Part shown: positions 1 through 7,466 of the stretch, one piece after another
Numbering within the stretch: position 1 is the stretch's first letter
Layout of the letters: each line of letters opens with the position of its first letter
Assembly (NCBI GenBank): GCA_028713595.1
Contig: JAQTNZ010000068.1
Coordinates: 1 to 8,967 of the forward strand
Direction of reading: 5' to 3'
Length of the DNA: 8,967 nucleotides
Source: Methylovulum sp.
GTDB lineage: Bacteria; Pseudomonadota; Gammaproteobacteria; Methylococcales; Methylomonadaceae
Made by a program: the position numbers and the translations under genes
The notes under the pieces: model-generated
The model's input: only the letters and a program-made list of their open reading frames with translations
Databases searched by the model: none
What the model was told of the DNA's origin: nothing

Positions 1-183
1 TCACCACAAACGTCATCGTCCGTTTCAGGTCATTGCCATCACGGACATGCGTAGTGCCGCGCGTTACAGAAGCGGGGGTATAGATAAAAGTATCGACCAT
101 CTCATAAAGACCGTAATACTTCGCTAACTTACCGCCTTTTGTAAAATGCGGCTCTATGCTATCTAAAAAATCTCTAGCCGACA

Positions 184-184
<1 letters not shown>
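1..184 (-). CDS. nqrB: Na+-translocating NADH:quinone reductase subunit B, N-terminal fragment
   Basis: The first 61 codons of NqrB are present and the gene continues beyond the left edge. NqrB is an integral membrane subunit of Na+-NQR. In the family it carries a covalently bound FMN and riboflavin and forms part of the sodium path. The visible part starts MSARDFLDSIEPHF, has GGKLAKYYGLYEMVDTF, and then HVRDGNDLKRTM. This is the characteristic soluble NqrB N-terminus (GGK...LYE...HVRD..DLKR), lying before the first membrane helix. The FMN-attachment threonine is outside the window. The start is fixed by its overlap with nqrA: the nqrA stop and this ATG form TAATG, sharing one base, so translation is probably coupled. 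Identification is by family pattern and operon order (A then B). Confidence 0.93.
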
Positions 185-1576
<1,392 letters not shown>

Positions 1577-1633
1577 CCCCTCCTTTTAAAGGATTATCAA
1601 AAGAAGAGGCGCATTAAGACGTGTAACACTTTC

Positions 1634-1662
1634 ATTACATCACAAAAAACGTGTTTTCTCAA
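1634..1662 (-). promoter_or_regulatory. sigma-70 promoter of nqrAB
   Basis: On the minus strand, TTGAGA (1657-1662, five of six consensus bases) is followed by exactly 17 bases and then TGTAAT (1634-1639, five of six). The predicted transcription start is near 1627, giving a leader of about 90 bases before nqrA. This is the best -35/-10 pair in the 246-base gap between the HIT gene and nqrA. The rest of that gap holds only a weak 5-bp hairpin (1755-1767, ATCCT-GAT-AGGAT) just after the HIT gene and a short CCTTT/AAAGG palindrome in the leader. Confidence 0.6.
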
Positions 1663-1782
1663 CTCCACAAAGGCAACTTTCAACCTTGGCGGGAGCCGGA
1701 AAACGGGCTTTTTAGCGCAAAAAAGAGTTATTGATTCAGTATATTAGAACAAATATCCTGATAGGATGGGGACATGGGGAAG

Positions 1783-2121
1783 TTAGCCCGGCGGCCAAGT
1801 CATTTGACGGCCACCTAAGATGTGCAGGTGCAGATGATAGACTTCCTGTCCGCCTTTCTTATTGCAATTGATGTTGACCCGATAGCCATCGGCGGCCAAG
1901 CCTTCCTGTTTGGCTATGGCGGCTGCCGCCCGCAGCAGCCGCCCGCCCAACTCAGCACTGTCCAAATCGTTTAGCGTCGCAACATGTTGTTTGGGGATAA
2001 CCAAAATATGCACGGGGGCTTGGGGATTAATGTCCCTGAACGCCAACACCGCATCGTCCTCAAACACCACATCCGGTTTGATGACACCCACAACCATCTT
2101 GCAAAAAAGACAATCTGACAT
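1783..2121 (-). CDS. hinT: HIT-family purine nucleoside phosphoramidase (HinT-like)
   Basis: This 112-residue histidine-triad protein has the typical size for bacterial HinT. It opens with CLFCKMVVGVIKPDVVFEDD, has the core DINPQAPVHILVIPKQH, and ends in the triad motif H96-L-H98-L-H100 within the context GGQEVYHLHLHILGGR. The middle histidine of this motif is the nucleophile in the family. Such enzymes hydrolyse AMP linked to amines and acyl-AMP in the cytoplasm. The CxxC near the N-terminus resembles the zinc pair seen in many HIT proteins. The gene lies 57 bases after the membrane-protein gene and on the same strand, so it may be the last gene of the ffs-dnaX-ybaB-recR transcript. No strong Shine-Dalgarno or promoter is evident before it. 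Confidence 0.92.
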   Translation of the reverse strand: MSDCLFCKMVVGVIKPDVVFEDDAVLAFRDINPQAPVHILVIPKQHVATLNDLDSAELGGRLLRAAAAIAKQEGLAADGYRVNINCNKKGGQEVYHLHLHILGGRQMTWPPG

Positions 2122-2178
2122 AACTTAATACCGTTGATTTAAAGTGAACAAAACATACCCATGGGAAACATACTTACA

Positions 2179-2772
2179 TTACCAGCTTTCATGCCAATAC
2201 CACCATTGCCGATGAATGGGCTTATATGAACCTTCACCCTGTTTTGGTGGCGGGCGGCGTGCCGATTTGGCAAAACCCGCCTTATCCATCACCTTGTGCC
2301 CAGATGTGATTATCCTCACCGTGCCATCTGGCAGCAAATCAGTGCGCGTGACACGATATAAGCCTATTTGACGTGGAGGGGTGTTAAATTCAAAGGCCCA
2401 AGCAACTTTTCCTTGGCGCACATCATCAACATAGGTATCAAGAGCCTGTTCACTTAGGGCAAAACGAATATCGGAAAATACGCCAGCGAACGCCAATGTT
2501 AATGGCAGCAGCACTACGGCTGGCTCAAATAGCCAGAAAAACCAATAACACCGTGGTTTGATTTTGCTGTGCCGATGCCGCCATAACGAATAGATGAAGC
2601 GGCCTAGCCATAGCAACCCCCAAATGCCGCCTGCATAGACCGTCAACAGAAAAGCTAAAATATCCAAACCCGCATTGCTGAAACCAACCGCACAAAAGAC
2701 AAACCACGCTAAGGCCGCCACAATAGTGAATTTTGACAGGGTGCAGGAGGCTTGGTTGCTATTGGCTGCCAT
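2179..2772 (-). CDS. uncharacterised membrane protein with three predicted helices
   Basis: This 197-residue protein is not recognised as a named family. Hydrophobic segments lie at about residues 14-33, 37-62 and 77-99, separated by a basic loop (LWRHRHSKIKPR), which suggests that loop is cytoplasmic. The C-terminal half is soluble and ends with VMDKAGFAKSARRPPP, then YKPIHRQWWYWHESW. A glycine-phenylalanine-alanine turn followed by prolines and a Y...WY.W ending recurs in small bacterial proteins of unknown function, so this looks like a real folded domain. It starts 20 bases after the recR stop and precedes hinT, so co-transcription with recR is likely. The ATG is supported by position and by the following reading frame; its ribosome site is weak. 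No catalytic residues can be assigned. Confidence 0.75.
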   Translation of the reverse strand: MAANSNQASCTLSKFTIVAALAWFVFCAVGFSNAGLDILAFLLTVYAGGIWGLLWLGRFIYSLWRHRHSKIKPRCYWFFWLFEPAVVLLPLTLAFAGVFSDIRFALSEQALDTYVDDVRQGKVAWAFEFNTPPRQIGLYRVTRTDLLPDGTVRIITSGHKVMDKAGFAKSARRPPPKQGEGSYKPIHRQWWYWHESW

Positions 2773-2792
2773 TTCGGAATGTCTTCAATCCA

Positions 2793-3389
2793 TCAAAACA
2801 CTTTCCGGTCATTAAGCGCATGGGCCAACGTGCCGCTGTCAATATACTCCAGCTCGCCGCCCATCGGCACACCGTGGGCAATCCGGCTGGCCTTGACCTG
2901 ATGTTTACGCGCCAGCTCACCGATGAAATAGGCCGTGGCCTCGCCTTCAACCGTTGAGTTGGTGGCTAAGACCAGTTCTTGGACACGTCCACTGGACAAC
3001 TGTTGGCGCAACAAATCCAAACCCAGCTCATCAGGGCCTATGCCATCCAACGGTGACAAACGCCCGTGCAGGACAAAATACAGGCCTTTAAACACCGCTG
3101 TCTGCTCGATTACCCAAACATCCGCCGGATTTTCGACTATGCACACGAGGCCGGTGTCGCGGCCACTATCCGCACAAATGGCGCACAGGCTGTCTTCGGT
3201 CAACGTCCGGCATTGCGGGCAATAATTGACGTTGTCGATAGCCAGCAGCAACAGCTCGGCCAACCGCCTGGCCCCCTGACGGTCACGCTGCAACAGGTAA
3301 AAGACCATGCGCTGGGCGGTTTTTACCCCCACGCCCGGCAAACAACAAAAGCTTTGTATCAATTGGCCTAACAGGCCTTTTTTGGACAT
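2793..3389 (-). CDS. recR: recombination mediator RecR
   Basis: This 198-residue protein has the normal RecR length. RecR works with RecO (and RecF) to load RecA onto single-stranded DNA coated with SSB at gaps. Domains in order are: an N-terminal helix-hairpin-helix ([17 protein letters not shown], about residues 17-33), a four-cysteine zinc site (C57, C60, C69, C72 in NYCPQC and LCAIC), and a Toprim domain starting CIVENPADV with the family glutamate E86. It then has the Walker-B-like stretch and the C-terminal region [20 protein letters not shown] with GGELEYID. It starts nine bases after the ybaB stop, so the two are one translational unit although no clear Shine-Dalgarno precedes recR. 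The dnaX-ybaB-recR order is conserved across many bacteria. Confidence 0.97.
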   Translation of the reverse strand: MSKKGLLGQLIQSFCCLPGVGVKTAQRMVFYLLQRDRQGARRLAELLLLAIDNVNYCPQCRTLTEDSLCAICADSGRDTGLVCIVENPADVWVIEQTAVFKGLYFVLHGRLSPLDGIGPDELGLDLLRQQLSSGRVQELVLATNSTVEGEATAYFIGELARKHQVKASRIAHGVPMGGELEYIDSGTLAHALNDRKVF

Positions 3390-3398
3390 GTCAGGTGC

Positions 3399-3722
3399 TT
3401 AAAACGGCATTTGGAAACCGGGAGGCAAGGGCATACCCGCCGTTAAGGCGGACATTTTCTCTTTTTTCATTTTGGCGACTTTATTGACCGCGTCATTGAT
3501 GGCGGCCGCCACCAAGTCTTCCAGCATATCCTTGTCTTCACCCACCAGCGATTCATCTATGGTCACTTTTAAGGCTTCACGCTTGCCGTTCATGACGATG
3601 GACACCAATCCGCCGCCGGACTCCCCTTGCACCTGCATAACGGCAATATCCGCCTGCGCTTTTTTAAAGTCTTCCTGCATTTTTTGCGCTTGCTGCATTA
3701 GGTTGCCTAATGGATTTTTCAT
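3399..3722 (-). CDS. ybaB: YbaB/EbfC family nucleoid-associated DNA-binding protein
   Basis: This 107-residue protein is typical of the family, whose members form dimers that bind DNA and associate with the nucleoid. The start MKNPLGNLMQQAQKMQEDFKK is the characteristic amphipathic helix. It is followed by GESGGGLVSIVMNGKREALKVTIDESL (beta sheet), the helix DMLEDLVAAAINDAVNKV, and the glycine/proline-rich tail MPLPPGFQMPF. A good ribosome site (AAGGAGAG) lies five bases before the ATG, in the short gap after the dnaX stop. It sits between dnaX and recR, the conserved arrangement that suggested a role linked to replication and recombination. Confidence 0.96.
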   Translation of the reverse strand: MKNPLGNLMQQAQKMQEDFKKAQADIAVMQVQGESGGGLVSIVMNGKREALKVTIDESLVGEDKDMLEDLVAAAINDAVNKVAKMKKEKMSALTAGMPLPPGFQMPF

Positions 3723-3740
3723 ATTCTCTCCTTTTTATAA

Positions 3741-5354
3741 CTAAATAGGCTCGACAGTGCCAGGCAGAATCCTAGCATCCAATTGTCCTGTCAAGGCCTG
3801 GATATTAGCGTCGGCGTTAATGGCCTCCACCGCCGCTTGCTGCCGGTCTTCGCGCTCTTTCAGCAATTGCATGGCGGGGGTGTCAACGGTGATCTTTGCG
3901 GCATTAATAACCAACTTGACGGGCTTGCCGCAATAAGCCTGCACCGCCTTTTGCAATTTTTCTTCCGCCACCGCCCCGCGCAACTGCAAATGCCCTGGGT
4001 CCAGCCTTAAGGTACAGGCCTTGTCATCCAAACTTTCCAGTACGCAATTGTTGGCCAGCTCACGGGTCATGCCGCCAATTTTCATCGCGGCAATCATCGC
4101 CACCCACGGATCGGCGGCTTGGCCGACAAGCGGTAACTCCCGCGCTACTGGTGGCGCAACTAAGGCAGGCCTATCAGGCGGGGCGACGGGGGCGTGAATT
4201 TTTTGCGCGATGGGTGCGGCAACGGCGGGCGCGGGTGCAGGGGTAGCCAAAGGCTGGGCTGGCTGGCTGGCCACCGTCGTGGGCTTAAACGCCAACATCC
4301 GCAAGATGACCATTTCAAAACCGCTACGCTGATCGGGTGCCAAATCCAGATCACGCTGCCCTAACAAACCAATTTGATAATATAACTGCACGTCTTCAGG
4401 CGTTAGCTTGGCCGCCAAGTCGGCAACGTCTTCATCAAGCTCCGACCCCAGCGCACCGGGCAGGTATTGGGCCAGGGCGACCCGATGCAAAACCTGCAAC
4501 ACTTGGGTCAGCACCGCGCCAAAATCGCTGGTCAAATCGGCCATGCCGTCAATGGTGGCGAAAATGCTCGCCGCATCTTCATGGGCCAACGCCAACAAAA
4601 TAGCGGCGACCGGTTGCTGGGCAATCGTGCCCAACATGTTATGGACATTATCAAGGCCGACACTGCCCGCCCCATAAACAATGGCCTGATCGAGCAAACT
4701 CAAACCATCACGCATACTGCCATCGGCGGCACGGGCGAGCAGTTTTAAGGCGGCGACCTCAAAGGCAATGGCCTCCTGCTCCAAAATGAAAGCCATTTGG
4801 GTGTGGATTTGCTCCGGCAACAAGCGTTTAAGGTTAAACTGCAAGCAACGGGACAGGACGGTGACAGGGATTTTATGGGGGTCGGTGGTGGCCAGCAAAA
4901 ATTTGACATGCGGCGGCGGCTCTTCCAAGGTCTTTAACAAGGCGTTGAAACTGTGCCCCGACAACATGTGCACCTCGTCAATCAAATAAACCTTATAGCG
5001 GCCTTGATTGGGGGCGTATTGGGCGTTATCGAGCAAATCGCGGGTATCTTCGACTTTGGTGCGGGAGGCGGCATCGACTTCGATCAGGTCTAAAAAGCGG
5101 CCTTCATCGACAGCACGGCAAACAGGGCAAACGCCACAGGGGTTAAAGTCTTGGAGATTTTCGCAATTGATGGCTTTGGCAAGAATCCGTGCCAGTGTGG
5201 TTTTGCCGACACCGCGGGTTCCGGTAAACAAATAGGCGTGATGTAAGCGGTTATGGGCAAGCGCGTTGGTTAACGACTTGACTACGTGCTCTTGTCCGAC
5301 AACTTCCGTGAAATTAGCGGGACGCCATTTTCTGGCGAGAACCTGATAATTCAT
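3741..5354 (-). CDS. dnaX: DNA polymerase III subunits gamma/tau
   Basis: The chosen product is 537 residues, starting MNYQVLARKWRPANF, which is the universal DnaX N-terminus. It is the clamp-loader ATPase of the replicative polymerase; tau also binds the polymerase core and the helicase. Visible motifs are Walker A GTRGVGKT (45-52), zinc cysteines C64, C73, C76 and C79, Walker B LIDE (124-127) and the SRC arginine-finger motif (168-170). A proline/alanine-rich linker (about 370-415) follows, and then a C-terminal tau domain. An in-frame extension of 20 codons to a GTG at 5414 would run into the 4.5S RNA and adds no conserved sequence, so it is rejected. The length is shorter than E. coli tau (643). 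Six adenines at codons 384-386 could allow a gamma form (see findings). Confidence 0.97.
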   Translation of the reverse strand: MNYQVLARKWRPANFTEVVGQEHVVKSLTNALAHNRLHHAYLFTGTRGVGKTTLARILAKAINCENLQDFNPCGVCPVCRAVDEGRFLDLIEVDAASRTKVEDTRDLLDNAQYAPNQGRYKVYLIDEVHMLSGHSFNALLKTLEEPPPHVKFLLATTDPHKIPVTVLSRCLQFNLKRLLPEQIHTQMAFILEQEAIAFEVAALKLLARAADGSMRDGLSLLDQAIVYGAGSVGLDNVHNMLGTIAQQPVAAILLALAHEDAASIFATIDGMADLTSDFGAVLTQVLQVLHRVALAQYLPGALGSELDEDVADLAAKLTPEDVQLYYQIGLLGQRDLDLAPDQRSGFEMVILRMLAFKPTTVASQPAQPLATPAPAPAVAAPIAQKIHAPVAPPDRPALVAPPVARELPLVGQAADPWVAMIAAMKIGGMTRELANNCVLESLDDKACTLRLDPGHLQLRGAVAEEKLQKAVQAYCGKPVKLVINAAKITVDTPAMQLLKEREDRQQAAVEAINADANIQALTGQLDARILPGTVEPI

Positions 5355-5389
5355 TGCAGGCTCGACTGATGATGCTTGATGGGGGCGGC

Positions 5390-5493
5390 AATCGCGCCAG
5401 CCACATCCCGGCACACGAATCTGCTGTTACCGTTGCTCCCTTCCGGACCTGGCGGGGTTCACAGCGTATCGTTGCGGGAGGACCGACGCGACT
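5390..5493 (-). ncRNA. ffs: 4.5S RNA, bacterial small signal recognition particle RNA
   Basis: This is the RNA scaffold of the SRP; with Ffh it targets nascent membrane proteins to the translocon. The minus strand carries the hallmark apical domain CAGGTCCGGAAGGGAGCA, with the GGAA tetraloop at 5441-5444 and the CAGG/AGCA symmetric internal loop that Ffh recognises. Flanking it are CTCCCGCAACG on the 5' side and GTGTGCCGGGATGTGGCTGG on the 3' side, both closely matching the E. coli molecule. The ends are placed where AGTCGCG (5487-5493) pairs with CGCGATT (5390-5396), giving about 104 bases; true ends may differ by a few. It lies 35 bases upstream of dnaX on the same strand, an arrangement also known from Bacillus (scr-dnaX). 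Confidence 0.95.
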
Positions 5494-5503
5494 ACCATAA
5501 TGT

Positions 5504-5544
5504 TTTAGCTTTAGCGGCTAAAGGCTGACTATTATGCCTTTAGC
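5504..5544. repeat. cluster of TTTAGC/GCTAAA inverted repeats upstream of ffs
   Basis: TTTAGC occurs at 5504-5509, 5510-5515 and 5539-5544, and its complement GCTAAA at 5517-5522. Together they make two overlapping perfect palindromes: CTTTAG-CGG-CTAAAG (5509-5523), and GCTAAAGGC (5517-5525) with GCCTTTAGC (5536-5544) around a 10-base centre. The two could form alternative hairpins because they share an arm. They overlap the -10 and start region of the proposed ffs promoter, so they could be an operator or a processing hairpin in the precursor RNA. Neither role is proven. Confidence 0.6.
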
Positions 5545-5559
5545 TTGGCTATAAAGCAA
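5531..5559 (-). promoter_or_regulatory. candidate promoter for ffs-dnaX
   Basis: On the minus strand TTGCTT (5554-5559) is followed by 17 bases and CATAAT (5531-5536, five of six). The predicted start is near 5524, about 30 bases before the mature 4.5S RNA, so 5' trimming would be required. A second -10-like CATTAT (5497-5502) would start transcription right at the mature end but has no recognisable -35. The choice between them is open. Confidence 0.4.
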
Positions 5560-5683
5560 GCGGTTTTAATAAATTTCTCCTTAGCCTTGCCCTTTCTGCA
5601 AGATAAAAGGGAGCGCATTCACTGCCTGCCCTATCGGCAACTGGTGTATCATATCCACACAAAAATAAGGCTGCGCCCGTTCC

Positions 5684-5696
5684 GGTTTGGCAAACC
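5684..5696 (+). promoter_or_regulatory. short palindrome in the leader of the copper oxidase gene
   Basis: GGTTTG-G-CAAACC is a perfect 6-bp inverted repeat with a single central base. It ends one base before the ATG of the small leader frame at 5698. As DNA it could be a short operator half-site pair. As RNA a one-base loop would have to open by a few pairs. It does not match a known copper-regulator box that can be recognised here. No convincing -35/-10 pair was found for the oxidase: TATCAT at 5647-5652 is a fair -10 without a -35, and CTGACT/TATAAA (5525-5555) has a 19-base spacing. Confidence 0.25.
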
Positions 5697-5697
5697 A

Positions 5698-5769
5698 ATG
5701 ATAATCCGCAGCGGTGCCAAGCCTTGTTTACAGAACCATCACCATCCGGCAACACCCTGTCACCTATGA
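5698..5769 (+). CDS. possible Cys/His-rich leader peptide coupled to the copper oxidase gene
   Basis: A 23-codon frame runs from an ATG at 5698 to a TGA that overlaps the oxidase start codon (ATGA). The peptide begins MIIRSGAKPC and its second half, KPCLQNHHHPATPCHL, holds two cysteines, four histidines and three prolines, a composition suited to binding copper. The oxidase ATG lacks a Shine-Dalgarno sequence, which fits translational coupling to an upstream frame. The frame stays open upstream to 5515, so a longer product from TTG (5545) or GTG (5644) is also possible. Small copper-responsive upstream frames are known in front of copper operons (CutF before the CutO oxidase in Rhodobacter; CruR in Bordetella), but homology to those is not established here. 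The leader frame itself has no clear ribosome site, so expression is uncertain. Confidence 0.35.
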   Translation: MIIRSGAKPCLQNHHHPATPCHL

Positions 5770-7403
5770 CCAAAAAACACCTTGCTTTATTAGCCCTGCT
5801 CATTGTGGCCTTGCTCGCCACCGTGATATACCTCTTGCCGCAAACCCAGCAGGCCGCTGGCGTTATCCCGCCCGCCACTGTGTATAACCGTGCGGAAGAA
5901 ACCAGCAGCGTGGAAAAGCCCTGCTCCAATGAGCATCCAGAATGGCGCGTAGCCCAAGTGATCGAGGGCGTGGACATTGCCCCCGCCCTCGCCTGCGAAC
6001 CTGACAACCCTTACGATGTGGCGACCTCGGTCAAAGGCACCAACAACGTGTCAATGGCGACCCTGATGCAGACTGATCTGGCGCAAGATGCCCTGATTAT
6101 GGGCGAGGATGTCGATAAAGACGGCGATCCCGACATTATCCATATCAAACTGGAAGTGGTGGAGCTGAACGGGGCCACCCCAGACGGCGACTTTTTAATC
6201 AACACCTATGCCATTGCCCCAGGCATCCAACCGGGCTTATGGGTCTATGCGCCCAAAGCACGCGGCATGGCGGTGAAAAACTTCCAATCTGTGGTCGCCA
6301 ACCGTCTGTTACGCGCCCCCTCCCCGACCATCCGTGTCGAGCAAGGCGATAAAGTCTATATCACCTTGGAAAACACCCATTACCTGCCCCACACCATCCA
6401 TCTGCACGGTGTGGATCATGCTTGGCATACCGAAGCGGGCGGCGATAATGACGGAGTCGAAGAGCATCCGGTTTTCCCTGGCAAAAGCCACACCTACGAA
6501 ATCCAACCCCGCCATGCCGGCACCATGCTCTACCATTGCCACGTCCAAACCGCCCAACACTTCATGATGGGGCTGAACGGCATGTTTGTGGTCGAGGAAA
6601 ACCGCCCCAACAATTGGGTGCAAACCTTTAACATCGGCGCGGGGCAAGTCCGCCACCCTTCCGTGGCCGTAAAAGCCGCCTACAGCCAAGAATACGACCT
6701 GCTTTACCAGTCCATCGACAAAAAACTGGCGCAAATTATCCAGAACGCCAACGACCCGCGCCTGATCTCCCAGCAGATGAGCCGCACTTACAATATGAGC
6801 GAGTCGTTTGAAAATTATTTTCTGCTCAACGGCCATTCCTTCCCGTACACCTTACGCGACAGCATCATTGCCGTCAGCGACAATGAAAACATCAAACTGC
6901 GCATTGCCAACACCCAGCGCTCTGCGGTCGCCATCCATTTTCACGGCCACAAAGCCACCATCACCGCCTACGATGGCGTAGACCAACCGGGCTTGACCCG
7001 TGACGTGTTCGACATCGCCCCCGCGCAACGGCTGGACTTGCAACTGCTCACCCAAAACAATGGCCTGAACAGCTATGGCCCAGGCTTATGGATGTTCCAT
7101 GACCATGTCGCCACCGGCACCACCAGCGACGGCATGGAACCGGGCGGCAATATGGCGATTTTGGCCTATAAGCCACTGCTGGACGAACAAGGGATGCCGA
7201 CCATGCACGATGAGATGTTAGGAGAAGTGTTCAGCAAAGATTACTACGCCAAAAAACAAGCGCTCTGGGGGCAAGGCGATTTTAAGCAAACACTCGGTGA
7301 TGCCGGCATGATTGCGCAGCCCTACTGGCAAATCATCGCCTTTGGCCTGGCCGCCGGCCTGTTGGCTGGCTTGGTGTTGGTTTTCACCGTCAAGCGCAAA
7401 TAA
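5766..7403 (+). CDS. membrane-anchored two-domain multicopper oxidase
   Basis: This 545-residue protein starts at the ATG before MTKKHLALLALLIVALL; a TTG start 14 codons earlier is unlikely. An uncleaved N-terminal anchor (about 5-24) and a C-terminal helix (about 518-541, ending VKRK) place the bulk in the periplasm. Domain 1 holds H209-T-I-H212-L-H214 and H257-C258-H259...H265, giving a type 1 copper site plus half of the trinuclear cluster. Domain 2 holds H391-F-H393 and H445-D-H447, with aspartate replacing cysteine and no type 1 histidine, so only trinuclear ligands. Type 1 copper in domain 1 only is the pattern of type C two-domain oxidases such as the Nitrosomonas blue copper oxidase. 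A DVDKDGDPD loop (115-123) resembles a calcium-binding site. The family couples one-electron oxidation of metals or redox proteins to O2 reduction. It is not a nitrite reductase, because all eight trinuclear histidines are present. The substrate is unknown. Confidence 0.85.
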   Translation: MTKKHLALLALLIVALLATVIYLLPQTQQAAGVIPPATVYNRAEETSSVEKPCSNEHPEWRVAQVIEGVDIAPALACEPDNPYDVATSVKGTNNVSMATLMQTDLAQDALIMGEDVDKDGDPDIIHIKLEVVELNGATPDGDFLINTYAIAPGIQPGLWVYAPKARGMAVKNFQSVVANRLLRAPSPTIRVEQGDKVYITLENTHYLPHTIHLHGVDHAWHTEAGGDNDGVEEHPVFPGKSHTYEIQPRHAGTMLYHCHVQTAQHFMMGLNGMFVVEENRPNNWVQTFNIGAGQVRHPSVAVKAAYSQEYDLLYQSIDKKLAQIIQNANDPRLISQQMSRTYNMSESFENYFLLNGHSFPYTLRDSIIAVSDNENIKLRIANTQRSAVAIHFHGHKATITAYDGVDQPGLTRDVFDIAPAQRLDLQLLTQNNGLNSYGPGLWMFHDHVATGTTSDGMEPGGNMAILAYKPLLDEQGMPTMHDEMLGEVFSKDYYAKKQALWGQGDFKQTLGDAGMIAQPYWQIIAFGLAAGLLAGLVLVFTVKRK

Positions 7404-7466
7404 ACCCAGCGCCTTAAGATTTTTCAGGCACAAGACATCAACATCCACCCACCGCACACCAAACCC

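Noticed and set aside
1689..1715. GC stem followed by T run on the plus strand (AGCC...GGCT then TTTTT) as a terminator.
   Set aside because: Only a 4-bp stem, and no plus-strand gene lies upstream; transcription here runs on the minus strand.
5355..5414. Longer dnaX start at GTG 5414 (20 extra residues).
   Set aside because: It lies within the 4.5S RNA gene, and the conserved DnaX N-terminus MNYQVLARKWRP begins at 5354.
5724..5765. Earlier TTG start for the multicopper oxidase.
   Set aside because: It adds 14 residues without family resemblance before a well-formed membrane anchor that begins MTKKH at the ATG.
6309..6836. 175-codon minus-strand open frame opposite the oxidase.
   Set aside because: It is antisense to the copper-binding motifs of the oxidase, and no protein family is recognisable.
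5766..7403. Copper nitrite reductase (NirK).
   Set aside because: All eight trinuclear-cluster histidines (four HxH/HCH/HDH pairs) are present, as in multicopper oxidases.
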